This document shows positions 1 to 9,453 of a DNA stretch of 64,000 bases, piece by piece. The stretch is from JAPULR01 sp965238215 (GTDB lineage Bacteria; Chloroflexota; Dehalococcoidia; Lucifugimonadales; GCA-2712585). The DNA is taken from positions 2,418,001 through 2,482,000 of the forward strand of contig OZ250180.1 in the NCBI GenBank assembly GCA_965238215.1. Reading direction: 5' to 3'. The translations under genes were made by a program, and so were the position numbers. The stretch's first letter is position 1. Every line of letters begins with the position of its first letter. The notes under the pieces were generated by a model that did no database searches, had not been told where the DNA came from, and saw nothing but the letters and a program-made list of their open reading frames with translations.

Positions 1-977
1 CGGAACCCGCTTCGGAGCTTGATCGGTGGATTCTTTCGGAGATGAACCAGCTGATCGCGCAGGTGGACCAAGCCCTTGACGGCTACGAGCCAACGAACGG
101 CGGTCGAAGGATTCAGGAGTTCGTGGACCTTCTATCCAACTGGTACGTCCGTCGGAGCCGCCGTCGCTTCTGGAAGAGCGAGAACGACGCGGACAAGCTC
201 TCCGCCTATTCCACCCTGTATGCCTGCCTGGTTACCCTGAGCAAGCTGATGGCTCCCTACACCCCCTTCCTGGCGGAATCCATGTACCAGAATCTGGTCC
301 GCTCGGTGGATGGCGAAGGAGCGGAGAGCGTGCACCTGGACGATTTCCCAACGGCGGACGAGAGTCGCATCGACGAGCCGTTGATGGAAGCCACTCGCCT
401 GGCCATGAAGCTTTCCAGCCTGGGAAGGGACGCCCGCTCCCGGGCCGGGAAGAAGGTGCGGCTGCCCCTGCGTCGGGCGCTGGTACGGACTAGGGAAGCC
501 TCAGAGGGGAACCACGTGGGCCGCATAGTCGCGCAGCTTCGTGAGGAGTTGAACATCAAGGAGATTGAGCTTCTGGACGCCGCGGACCCCTTATACGCCG
601 AGGCAGTGGAAGCGTCGGGCCGGAAGAAGCGAGCCGCCAAGCTGGGGGACTTTCAGGCCGTGCTGGACGGCGGGTACATGGTTGCGATTGACACCGTAGT
701 TACGCCTGACCTGGCGCAGGAGGGTATGGCGCGGGAGCTGGTGCACCGGATTCAGAACATGCGCCGCGCCGCCGGGTTTGAGGTGACGGACAGGATTGAA
801 CTGTTCTACCAGGGGCCTCTGGGGGTCGACGAGGTGTTGGCCGGATTTGGCGACTACGTGAGGGTGGAGACGCTGGCGGAGGCTATTCTGAAGAGGGAAC
901 CGGAGGAAGGGTCCCACGTGGAATCCCACAAGTTGGAGGGGATGGAGCTTACGCTAGGGGTGCGGCGCGTAGGCTGA
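1..977 (+). CDS. ileS: Isoleucyl-tRNA synthetase, C-terminal part (5' end outside window)
   Basis: The open frame runs in from the window edge (first full codon at base 3) and ends at TGA 975-977, giving 324 residues of a protein whose catalytic domain lies outside. The visible start reads ELDRWILSEMNQL, followed by NWYVRRSRRRFW about 50 residues later. Both are hallmarks of the class I IleRS region just after the KMSKS loop and of its anticodon-binding domain. The C-terminal stretch with DLAQEGMARELVHRIQNMRR followed by AGFEVTDRI matches the extension of the eukaryote-like (IleRS2) form rather than the zinc-ribbon tail of the E. coli type. It charges tRNA-Ile in the cytoplasm. It converges with the htrA-like gene, whose stop lies one base away. 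The ATG at 42 is internal, not the start. Confidence 0.95.
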   Translation, partial: EPASELDRWILSEMNQLIAQVDQALDGYEPTNGGRRIQEFVDLLSNWYVRRSRRRFWKSENDADKLSAYSTLYACLVTLSKLMAPYTPFLAESMYQNLVRSVDGEGAESVHLDDFPTADESRIDEPLMEATRLAMKLSSLGRDARSRAGKKVRLPLRRALVRTREASEGNHVGRIVAQLREELNIKEIELLDAADPLYAEAVEASGRKKRAAKLGDFQAVLDGGYMVAIDTVVTPDLAQEGMARELVHRIQNMRRAAGFEVTDRIELFYQGPLGVDEVLAGFGDYVRVETLAEAILKREPEEGSHVESHKLEGMELTLGVRRVG

Positions 978-978
978 C

Positions 979-2403
979 TTAGAGAGGGCTTGTTGGGCGT
1001 TCCCCGAGGCCAACCTGATAGCGGCCCATCAGACCGTCCCGCCACACTTCCACGTCTACGTTCTGATTCACGGCGAACTTGAGGCGCAGCAGTTGAACGA
1101 AGTCGCGAATTCCTGTGGTCGGCTCGTCGTCCATGGAGATAATGATGTCGTCGGCCCTAAGCCCGCCGGTCTCGGCTGGGCCGTCGGGCACTACGCTTCG
1201 AATGATGATGCCGCCGCTGAAGGGGATTTTCATTTCCGCCGCGGTCTCAGCGTCTAACTCGGAGATGACGACGCCCAGCCATGGCCACTGAACCCTACCC
1301 CACTCAATGAGTTGGTTGGAAACGTGGATGGCCGTTTCGCCGCCGACGGCAAATCCGATGCCTTCCACCCTGCCGCCCCGGAGCGCAGCGGTGTTGATGC
1401 CGACGATTTCGCCGGCAAGGTTCATAAGCGGGCCGCCGCTGTTCCCCGGGTTGATCATGGCGTCCGTCTGGATCAGGCCGTAGAGGACGTTATCCTGGTC
1501 CGGGGCGAAGCTCCTGTCGAGGGCGCTGACTATTCCGAGGGTCACCGACGGGCCGCCGGGCAGGGCGAGGGCGTTGCCGATGGCGATGACCCACTCGCCC
1601 ACCCGCACCGCTGACGGGTCGGCGAAGGGGATGAAGGGTAGGGAGGGTTCGTCCACGCGCAGAAGGGCAAGGTCGGTCAGGGGGTCCGAGCCGACGAGTT
1701 TGGCATCAAGCTTACGCCCGTCATCCAGGGTTACCGAAAGGCTGACGGCTCCCTCGATGACGTGATGGTTGGTAAGAATGTGCCCGTTACCGTCGATAAG
1801 TACACCGGAGCCGCTCTGGGGCTGGGTATCCGTTGTGAAACCCTGCTGGACCTCCACCAAGGCGACCACGGAAACAACGGAGGCCCGCACTTCCTCTACC
1901 ATCGAGGAGATGTCGAGGAGGTTGGTAAGAGACGTAGGATTCTCAGGCGCGGGATTGGGGGTGAAGTGGGGCGTGGGCGGAGGCGTCGGTTCGGGAGTCT
2001 GCACAGGCGTCGGGATTGGGGTGGGAGTAGGTTCAGGAGTGGGGGGCAGAATTGGTTTCGGCGTGGGCACAGGGGTAGGAGCCCGAGTGGGCGGGGACGT
2101 CGGTACGGGTGTTGGGAATGGTGTGGGAGCTGGCGTTGAGGTTGGCTGGGGTAGGACCGTCAGGGGTGGGGGCGGCAGCGTAGGAGAAACAGAAACGGGT
2201 TGGGGTTCTGCCGTAGCGGCCATAAGGGTGGGAGCGATGCTCTCCGGCGTTTGGGCGCTTTCTGGAGTCGGAGGGGCGTCGTTGGATCTTGAGGGGAAGC
2301 ACGCAAGAAGCAGAAGCGACGCCGCTAATAGGGGAAAAATGACGCCAACGGCCCGCCCGGACCAGCGTCTACGACCGATTGCCAATCTGAGCATTTTACC
2401 CAT
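979..2403 (-). CDS. HtrA/DegP-like serine protease lipoprotein with Pro/Thr-rich stalk and PDZ domain
   Basis: Domain order: a basic N-terminus and hydrophobic signal ending in the lipobox LLLLAC (Cys about residue 35 from this start), then about 115 residues of PTPxPTP low-complexity linker, then a trypsin-like domain. The catalytic triad is His214 (in ILTNHHVIEGA), Asp244 (in DPLTDLALLRVD) and Ser322 (in INPGNSGGPLM). One C-terminal PDZ domain follows (GGIIIRSVVPDGPAETGG). It is expected to be a membrane-tethered extracytoplasmic quality-control protease with a long flexible spacer. The start is uncertain: ATG 2403 gives a normal signal peptide; an in-frame TTG at 2445 and an ATG at 2394 are alternatives, and none has a well-spaced Shine-Dalgarno. 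It lies downstream of rph on the same strand. Confidence 0.88.
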   Translation of the reverse strand: MGKMLRLAIGRRRWSGRAVGVIFPLLAASLLLLACFPSRSNDAPPTPESAQTPESIAPTLMAATAEPQPVSVSPTLPPPPLTVLPQPTSTPAPTPFPTPVPTSPPTRAPTPVPTPKPILPPTPEPTPTPIPTPVQTPEPTPPPTPHFTPNPAPENPTSLTNLLDISSMVEEVRASVVSVVALVEVQQGFTTDTQPQSGSGVLIDGNGHILTNHHVIEGAVSLSVTLDDGRKLDAKLVGSDPLTDLALLRVDEPSLPFIPFADPSAVRVGEWVIAIGNALALPGGPSVTLGIVSALDRSFAPDQDNVLYGLIQTDAMINPGNSGGPLMNLAGEIVGINTAALRGGRVEGIGFAVGGETAIHVSNQLIEWGRVQWPWLGVVISELDAETAAEMKIPFSGGIIIRSVVPDGPAETGGLRADDIIISMDDEPTTGIRDFVQLLRLKFAVNQNVDVEVWRDGLMGRYQVGLGERPTSPL

Positions 2404-2472
2404 TGTGTCGTATTCATACGCCGCACGGCTGCCAGTTGGATTCAACCGACTGTAGCTGCCCTCGGCTCCTCC

Positions 2473-3204
<732 letters not shown>

Positions 3205-3441
3205 TGTCCCTCCACTTCTATTTTATCAAGTGCATTATGGAAAATTATGAAAGCAGTCTTAACAATCTGAGCCGCCCGCGTTATGATGTGGGGAAGGCCC
3301 TTGTTGACCGCAGGCCTACTAGATTCTTCACTCCGCTTCGCTACGTTCAGAATGACATGAGGGGAAGATGGGTCCCCGCATGCGCGAGGACACGGGAGGG
3401 CGGGGCGCACCCCAAACCGGTCTAGGTGGCATCCTCGGAGT
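3205..3441. repeat. Intergenic region with two interspersed repeat cores
   Basis: No gene is seen in the 237 bases between rph and hflX. 3322-3360 carries gattcttc...tcagaatgacatga, a diverged copy of the 92 bp unit found three times at 9177-9440. 3367-3392 carries gatgggtccccgc-a-tgcgcgaggac, one member of the short repeat also seen near 6.5, 22.3, 31.7-32.0 and 39.9-40.1 kb. Both cores occur only between genes in this window. Confidence 0.75.
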
Positions 3442-4515
3442 TCAGACGATTCGACCGGCCCACCGGTCTACCAGGATGCTCTGAATCTTCTCGATCAGAG
3501 CTTCGATGTTCCAGCCGGTGACGGCGGAAACTTGCACGGTAGGATGGGGCGAGGGGATTGGGCGAGCTTCTGCGCCGTTGCCCGAAACCAGGTCCATCTT
3601 GTTGAGGACAAGCAGCTGGGGTCTGTCGGAAAGCTCGAGTTGTCCCAGCGTGTCCTCCACCACCTGAACCTGGCCCACGTATCCGGGGTTGGACGCGTCC
3701 ACCACGTGGAGGAGCAGGTCTGCGTCCTGCAGGAACTCCAGGGTGGCGTGAAAGGCAGAAATCACCGCCGGCGGGAGCTTGTTGATGAAGCCCACGGTAT
3801 CTGTGACGAGAATCTCGTCGCCGTGGAGCAGGCGGATTCGGCGGGTCACGGGATCCAGGGTTGCGAAGAGGCGGTCGGCGGATGTAACCCCAGCCTTGGA
3901 GATGGTGTTGAACAGGGTGCTCTTGCCTGCGTTGGTGTAGCCGACGAGGGAGGCCACTGGAAGCCCCGAGCGGCGTCGGCGATTACTCTGAAGGAGGCGG
4001 GAGCGCTGGAGACGATCTAACTGGTCTTTTAGACGTCTGCTTCTGCCGCGGATGATACGGCGGTCCGTTTCGATTTGCGTCTCTCCCGGCCCGCGGGTGC
4101 CAATGCCGCCGCCGAGCCGCTCCAGGTGGGACCATTGGCCCGCCAGACGGGGGAGCAGATACTGGTGTTGGGCAAGCTCCACCTGAAGCTGGCCCTCGCG
4201 GGTCCGGGCGTGGCGGGCGAAGATGTCGAGGATAAGGGCGGTGCGGTCGATGACCTTTTCGCCCAGCTTCTGCTCCAGGTTTCGCTGCTGGGTTGGGCTG
4301 AGCTCGTCGTCGAAGATTACGACGTCGGCCTCAAGCTCCTGCTTGAGTTCGCGCAACTCCTCCAGCTTGCCCTCGCCGACGTAGAGGCGCGCACGTTTAT
4401 CCAGCCGCTGGGACACGGACCCGACCACCTCCGCGCCGGCGGTATCTGCCAGCTGGGCCAGTTCCTCAAGGGAGGCTTGGAGGCTCCAGGGTCCGGCGGC
4501 GCCTTTGATCTGCAC
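3442..4515 (-). CDS. hflX: GTPase HflX
   Basis: The N-terminal HflX domain includes LDKRARLYVGEGKLEEL and DVVIFDDELSPTQQRNLE. A glycine-rich linker follows (LGGGIGTRGPGETQIETDRR), then a TRAFAC GTPase domain with P-loop GYTNAGKSTLFN, Switch-II DTVGFI and specificity motif NKMD. HflX binds the 50S subunit and rescues or splits stalled ribosomes. The start is unclear: the codons just upstream of GTG 4515 still read like family sequence (RAERALLVG), yet hold no ATG, GTG or TTG before the overlapping end of dapL. A CTG (4548 or 4527) or a different start mechanism is possible. It is co-oriented with and directly downstream of dapL. Confidence 0.93.
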   Translation of the reverse strand: MQIKGAAGPWSLQASLEELAQLADTAGAEVVGSVSQRLDKRARLYVGEGKLEELRELKQELEADVVIFDDELSPTQQRNLEQKLGEKVIDRTALILDIFARHARTREGQLQVELAQHQYLLPRLAGQWSHLERLGGGIGTRGPGETQIETDRRIIRGRSRRLKDQLDRLQRSRLLQSNRRRRSGLPVASLVGYTNAGKSTLFNTISKAGVTSADRLFATLDPVTRRIRLLHGDEILVTDTVGFINKLPPAVISAFHATLEFLQDADLLLHVVDASNPGYVGQVQVVEDTLGQLELSDRPQLLVLNKMDLVSGNGAEARPIPSPHPTVQVSAVTGWNIEALIEKIQSILVDRWAGRIV

Positions 4516-4576
4516 ACCGACGAGCAGGGCACGCTCCGCCCGGCCCAGGGGCCATACTTTCTGCTTTGCTATAGCT

Positions 4577-5758
4577 CTACCCCTCTGCCGGCTCGGGTAA
4601 CTTCCAGGAATTCAGCCGGTCGACGCCCTTGTCTATCATGTCGTCGGGGGTGGTGAGGGAGAGGCGAATATAGCCTTCGCCGTGCTCGCCGTAGCTGGAA
4701 CCGGGCGTAACCACCAGGGCCAGGTCGTCGAGCAGCCGGGCGGTGAAGGATGCGGAGGAGTAGCCCGGCGGCACCTTTGCCCACAGGTAGAGGGCAGCCT
4801 TGGGTGGAACGACGCCAAGGCCGAGACGGATGAGCGCGTCCATGACCTTGTCTCGCCGCACCTGGTAAATGGCGTTGTTGCTGTCGATGTGGTCCTGCGG
4901 GCCGGTCAGGGCCTCGATGGCCATCTCTTGAATGGCCTGGGGGATGCCGGAATCCAGGTTGGACTTGATGGTGAAGAGGGCCTGAATCATCTCGGAGTTG
5001 CCAACAGCGGAGCCGAATCTCCAGCCCGTCATGTTGAAGCACTTGGAGAGGGAGTGGAACTCGATGCCCACGTCCTTGGCTCCCTCCACCTCAAGGAAGC
5101 TGAGGGCCTTGTAGCCGTCGAAGACCACCTCGCTGTAGGCGGCGTCATGGAGAAGGGCCACATCATATTCACTGGCGAAGGCGATGGCCTGGGCGTAGTA
5201 GTCCTTCTCCGCCACGGCGCCGGTGGGGTTGTTGGGATAGTTGAGCCACATGACCTTGGCGTCGCGGGCAACCTCGGCGGGGATGGCGGACAAGTCCGGG
5301 AGCCAGCCGTTCTCCTCGAGGAGAGGCATGACGTAGGACTCCCCGCCAGCGAAGAGGGTGCCCGCCGCGTAGACGGGGTAGGCGGGGTCGGGGATGAGGG
5401 CGACGTCGCCAGGATCGAGGAAGCAGAAGGCGGCGTGGCCGATGCCTTCCTTCGCGCCGATGAGAGGCAGCACCTCGGAGGCGGGGTCGAGGTCGTCGAC
5501 GCCGAACCGGGACTTGTACCATGCGGCGATGGCCTCACGCACTTCGGGGAGGCCGTCGGTTTCGGGGTAGCGGTGGTTGGCGGGTGTGCGGGAGGCGGCA
5601 ATTAGCCGGTCGACGATGGGATCGGGGGTGGGGATGTCGGGGTCGCCGATGCCAAAAGTAACGATTTCGACGCCCTCGGCACGTTTCTTGGCGATGATGC
5701 GGGAGATTTCGACGAAGGGATAGGGGGCGAGTTTATCCAGGCGGCTGGAAAATTTCAT
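4577..5758 (-). CDS. dapL: LL-diaminopimelate aminotransferase-type PLP enzyme
   Basis: A fold-type I aminotransferase of 393 residues. The PLP lysine is Lys239 in HSLSKCFNMTGWR. The substrate loop GIGDPDIPTPDPIVD, the YPNNPTG motif (about 174-180) and the C-terminal GEGYIRLSLT arginine segment are all present. The family resemblance is to DapL, which converts tetrahydrodipicolinate straight to LL-diaminopimelate and bypasses succinylated intermediates. A dapF gene about 0.8 kb upstream on the same strand fits a DapL-DapF route to meso-DAP and lysine. Related alanine/aspartate aminotransferases share these motifs, so the exact substrate is inferred from context. Confidence 0.85.
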   Translation of the reverse strand: MKFSSRLDKLAPYPFVEISRIIAKKRAEGVEIVTFGIGDPDIPTPDPIVDRLIAASRTPANHRYPETDGLPEVREAIAAWYKSRFGVDDLDPASEVLPLIGAKEGIGHAAFCFLDPGDVALIPDPAYPVYAAGTLFAGGESYVMPLLEENGWLPDLSAIPAEVARDAKVMWLNYPNNPTGAVAEKDYYAQAIAFASEYDVALLHDAAYSEVVFDGYKALSFLEVEGAKDVGIEFHSLSKCFNMTGWRFGSAVGNSEMIQALFTIKSNLDSGIPQAIQEMAIEALTGPQDHIDSNNAIYQVRRDKVMDALIRLGLGVVPPKAALYLWAKVPPGYSSASFTARLLDDLALVVTPGSSYGEHGEGYIRLSLTTPDDMIDKGVDRLNSWKLPEPAEG

Positions 5759-5804
5759 GTTTTCAACACTTCTCTATATTGTAGTTTAGGGTTGAATGGC
5801 GGGT

Positions 5805-6149
5805 TTAACTCCAGAGGATTACCAAAATGAGGGCAGTGACGGCGACCGTGGCGTTGCCGAAAATGGCGAGGTTCATTAGGGAGACTCGGCGAGAGAGGAA
5901 GCGAACGCTGTCGGAAAGGGTTTCGACTTGGGTCGCCATCTGGGAAACGACCTCCGCTTGTGCTTCGGAGTGAGTGCGTAGTTCCCGCAACTGGGTGCGG
6001 AGATCCTGTATGGCATTCTCGGCGTTATCGGTATGGGAAGGGGGGCTCTTGGATTTGTCGCCGCGGATGGCTTGGAGTACACCGGCAGCGGCGCCAGCAA
6101 TGGCCGGGGCCGCCTTCAGAGCCGCTATCAATCCACCTGGCAAGGGCAT
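5805..6149 (-). CDS. Hypothetical coiled-coil protein with C-terminal membrane anchor
   Basis: A 114-residue protein from ATG 6149, chosen because AAGGAG sits six bases upstream; longer in-frame starts lack this. The N-terminal third is Ala/Gly-rich (LIAALKAAPAIAGAAAGVLQ). Residues about 45-85 form a heptad-like coiled coil (DLRTQLRELRTHSEAQAEVV). The last 25 residues are one hydrophobic helix (AIFGNATVAVTALILVILW). The shape resembles tail-anchored or holin-like small proteins, but I recognise no family. It lies 46 bases upstream of dapL on the same strand and may be co-transcribed. Confidence 0.6.
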   Translation of the reverse strand: MPLPGGLIAALKAAPAIAGAAAGVLQAIRGDKSKSPPSHTDNAENAIQDLRTQLRELRTHSEAQAEVVSQMATQVETLSDSVRFLSRRVSLMNLAIFGNATVAVTALILVILWS

Positions 6150-6563
6150 GGTTTTCTCCTTACGTTTGGCGGATTGCCCACGGTTTGTCGCCCCAAGGTC
6201 GACGAAACCCAAAGCCGGTCAAATATATCCGCTTGGGACGAAGGCCGCAACTTTGTGTTGTTAGGGGAGGTGGGCGGGATTACTGGGGAGGATGCGAATA
6301 GGGGAAGCGGGCGCATTCGTTTTGGAGGGGTCAGGCGTGGAGATGATTCGTTAGGGAAGTCGAATCGGAGTGAATTTGTGCCTGAGATTATTCGTTTCAG
6401 GCGTGGAGATTCGTTTAAAAAAAGTTGGGCAAACGAATGGTGTTCTTGGGCATAGAATTTGGCTGTGTTGTTAGTGTGCATGGGTTTTCAGAGGGGAGGG
6501 TAGCAGGGGATGGCAGTGGGGGGATGGGGATGGGTCCCCGCATCCGCGAGGACAAGAGGGGGG
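6150..6563. repeat. 414-base intergenic region with short direct repeats and one interspersed repeat copy
   Basis: No convincing gene on either strand. The segment tcaggcgtggagat occurs near 6330 and again near 6395, each followed by an attcgtt box, giving a small imperfect direct repeat in an AT-richer patch with an A-run (6417-6424). 6529-6554 is a copy of the gatgggtccccgcatccgcgaggac repeat, which can fold as a short hairpin (gtccccgc / gcgaggac). The hypothetical gene's promoter probably lies in the left part. Confidence 0.6.
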
Positions 6564-7430
6564 TTAGGGGAGGGGCCAGTGGCCGGTGAAGACCTCGGTG
6601 GCGGGGCCTTCGAGGAAGACTTCGCCGTTTCCGTCCCAGTCGATGGTGAGCGTGCCGCCGGGGAGCGTTATGTCAACGTTGTCGGCGACTAACCCGTGGA
6701 TGCGGGCGGCCACGGTGATGGCGCAGGCTCCGCTGCCGCAGGCCATGGTCTCGCCACTTCCTCGCTCCCACACTCGCGCATTTAGCTTTCCGGCACCCTT
6801 GCGGTTGACGATTTCGAAGTTGACCCGGTTGGGGAACATGGGGTGATGCTCCACCTTGGGGCCGATTTCGTGGAGACGAAAATCCTCCACGGGCGTGTCT
6901 ATGAAGGCCACGGCGTGGGGGTTGCCCATGGAGACGAAGGTTAGCTTCAGGTCCACGCCGTCGATGGTCAGCGGGTAATCGACGACCGCGTCGCCGATGT
7001 TACGTCCCGCCGACGGGTCGACGGTGACGGGCACGTCTTGGGGCAGCAGGGTGGGTGCGCCCATGGCTACCCGGGCGCGGGTGACGAGGCCGTTTTCGCC
7101 CATTGGGGTGATGGTCCGAACGCCGCCGAGGGTCTCGACGGTGAGGCCGCCATTGGTGGGGGCGGCGATGTCGCGTTCGATGGCGAACTTGGTGAAGCAG
7201 CGGATGCCGTTTCCGCACATCTCGCCTTCGGAGCCGTCGGAGTTGAACATACGCATTTTGAGGGCGGCTCTGTCGGAATCCATGATGAGAATCAAGCCGT
7301 CGCTGCCGATGCCGAAATGTCGGTCACTCATGGCGATGGAAAGAGCGGGCCAATCGGCTTCCATCTCGCGGGCGTCCACGTAGATATAGTCGTTGCCGCA
7401 GCCTTCCATCTTGGTGAATTCGATGCTCAT
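6564..7430 (-). CDS. dapF: Diaminopimelate epimerase
   Basis: A 288-residue enzyme, the family's usual length. It interconverts LL- and meso-diaminopimelate without cofactor by a two-cysteine mechanism. Both cysteines are seen: Cys72 in GEMCGNGIRCF and Cys231 in MACGSGACA. The N-terminal KMEGCGNDYIYVDA and central MGNPHAVAF motifs are also intact. Its start ATG overlaps the last four bases of miaA, and it ends the tpiA-miaA-dapF run. With the nearby dapL it supplies meso-DAP for peptidoglycan-type cross-links and lysine. Confidence 0.96.
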   Translation of the reverse strand: MSIEFTKMEGCGNDYIYVDAREMEADWPALSIAMSDRHFGIGSDGLILIMDSDRAALKMRMFNSDGSEGEMCGNGIRCFTKFAIERDIAAPTNGGLTVETLGGVRTITPMGENGLVTRARVAMGAPTLLPQDVPVTVDPSAGRNIGDAVVDYPLTIDGVDLKLTFVSMGNPHAVAFIDTPVEDFRLHEIGPKVEHHPMFPNRVNFEIVNRKGAGKLNARVWERGSGETMACGSGACAITVAARIHGLVADNVDITLPGGTLTIDWDGNGEVFLEGPATEVFTGHWPLP

Positions 7431-8398
7431 TTTTGCCGCCTCCCTTGCGTCTCTATTTTAGCATAGGAATCAAGGTAGTCTCGTGCGATGGCGTGGGCTG
7501 CGTCCGTGGGGTTGTTGGATGCTTCTATCCAGCGGATGCGGGGGTCTTCCAGGCGAAACCAGGCGTACTGGCGGCGGGCGACGCCGTGGGTGCGAAACTT
7601 GATGCGTTGGACCGCCTCTTCGAGGGGGAGGTCGTCGGACAGGTGGGTGGCCAGTTCCTGGTATCCAACGCCGGACATTGCGGGCAGGGACGGGGCGTAA
7701 CCGCGGTTGAGGAGCTGCTGTACTTCCTCCAGAAAGCCGCGTTTCATCATTTCGTCCACGCGCCAGTCGATTCTTGAATAGAGCAGTTTTCTGTCCATGG
7801 TCAGGCCGAGGACAAGGGCGTTGATCTCTGCGTTCTTGCGTCCAGCGTTGCCTTCGGCTCGCTTGCCGCCGGATAGATGCACTTCCAGGGCGCGTAAGAC
7901 GCGGCGCGGATTCTGCGGATCAGTTCGTTCGGCGGTTTGGGGATCCATGGCCTGGAGAAGCTGGTAGAGGGGCCACAGACCCCGCCGCTGGAATTGAAGC
8001 TCGAGGTCGGCGCGTAGGGCCGGGTTGGGGGCGACTTTTGGCACCTGCCAGCCTTCCAGGAAGGCCCACACGTATTGACCGGCTCCGCCGACAAGAAGGG
8101 GCAGGCGGTTTCGACTTTGCACGTCTTCCACATCGGCGTGGGCCTGCTCCAGGAACAGGGCAAGACTGAAGGTCTCGTCGGGTTCACAGACGTCCAGCAG
8201 ATGATGGGGGACGAGGGCGCGCTCTTCCTCCGAGGGCTTTGCGGTGCCCACGTCCATGCCACGGTAGACCTGGCGGCTGTCGGCGTTGATGATCTCGCCA
8301 TCCAGCTTTCGGGCAAGGTCCAGGGCGAGGGCGCTCTTGCCCACGGCGGTAGGCCCAACGATGGCTATGATGGGCGGCGGAGGCTGGGAGCGGGTCAC
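7427..8398 (-). CDS. miaA: tRNA dimethylallyltransferase
   Basis: The P-loop is near the N-terminus (AIVGPTAVGKSALALDLA), followed by EIINADSRQVYRGMDVGTAKP and HHLLDV, all standard MiaA motifs. GGAGQYVWAFLEG and the C-terminal RRQYAWFR tRNA-binding segment follow. It adds a dimethylallyl group to A37 of tRNAs reading UNN codons. GTG 8398 is preferred because it follows the tpiA stop by one base; a TTG at 8446 would add 16 residues overlapping tpiA. Its 3' end overlaps dapF by four bases, so translation of the three genes is probably coupled. Confidence 0.94.
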   Translation of the reverse strand: MTRSQPPPPIIAIVGPTAVGKSALALDLARKLDGEIINADSRQVYRGMDVGTAKPSEEERALVPHHLLDVCEPDETFSLALFLEQAHADVEDVQSRNRLPLLVGGAGQYVWAFLEGWQVPKVAPNPALRADLELQFQRRGLWPLYQLLQAMDPQTAERTDPQNPRRVLRALEVHLSGGKRAEGNAGRKNAEINALVLGLTMDRKLLYSRIDWRVDEMMKRGFLEEVQQLLNRGYAPSLPAMSGVGYQELATHLSDDLPLEEAVQRIKFRTHGVARRQYAWFRLEDPRIRWIEASNNPTDAAHAIARDYLDSYAKIETQGRRQK

Positions 8399-8399
8399 G

Positions 8400-9176
<777 letters not shown>

Positions 9177-9179
<3 letters not shown>

Positions 9180-9440
9180 TAGGGGTTAACCCAGGGGGAC
9201 GAGATTCTTCGTCGCGGAGCCTCCTCAGAATGACATGCAAGGGGGACGGCTAGAGGGGACGCGGCTGGCATTAGAGGTTGCCCCACGGGGACGAGATTCT
9301 TCGTCGCGGAGCCTCCTCAGAATGACATGGAGGGGGGACGGCTAGAGGGGACGCGACTGACATTAGGGGTTAACCCAGGGGAACGAGATTCTTCGTCGCG
9401 GAGCCTCCTCAGAATGACATGCAAGGGGGACGGCCAGGAG
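9177..9440. repeat. Three tandem copies of a 92 bp unit in front of tpiA
   Basis: Units start at 9177, 9269 and 9361 (exact 92-base period) with the shared pattern cattaggggttaaccc, then gattcttcgtcgcggagc, ctcctcagaatgacatg and gggggacggc. The third unit departs from the pattern after about 9433. Copies differ at only a handful of positions, which indicates recent duplication or homogenisation. The first unit includes the tpiA start codon (cat 9177-9179). The inner core recurs singly at 3322-3360. This is not a CRISPR, because there are no unique spacers. Confidence 0.9.
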
Positions 9441-9453
9441 TTGAGGCAAGGGA

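Noticed and set aside
1769..2455. 228-residue plus-strand open frame rich in Gly/Val
   Set aside because: It is the antisense of the PTPxPTP linker of the HtrA-like gene; the pattern is a mirror of that low-complexity region, with no start site or protein-like features.
4682..5605. 307-residue plus-strand open frame
   Set aside because: Antisense of dapL in GC-rich DNA; no recognisable motifs, while the minus-strand gene has all catalytic motifs.
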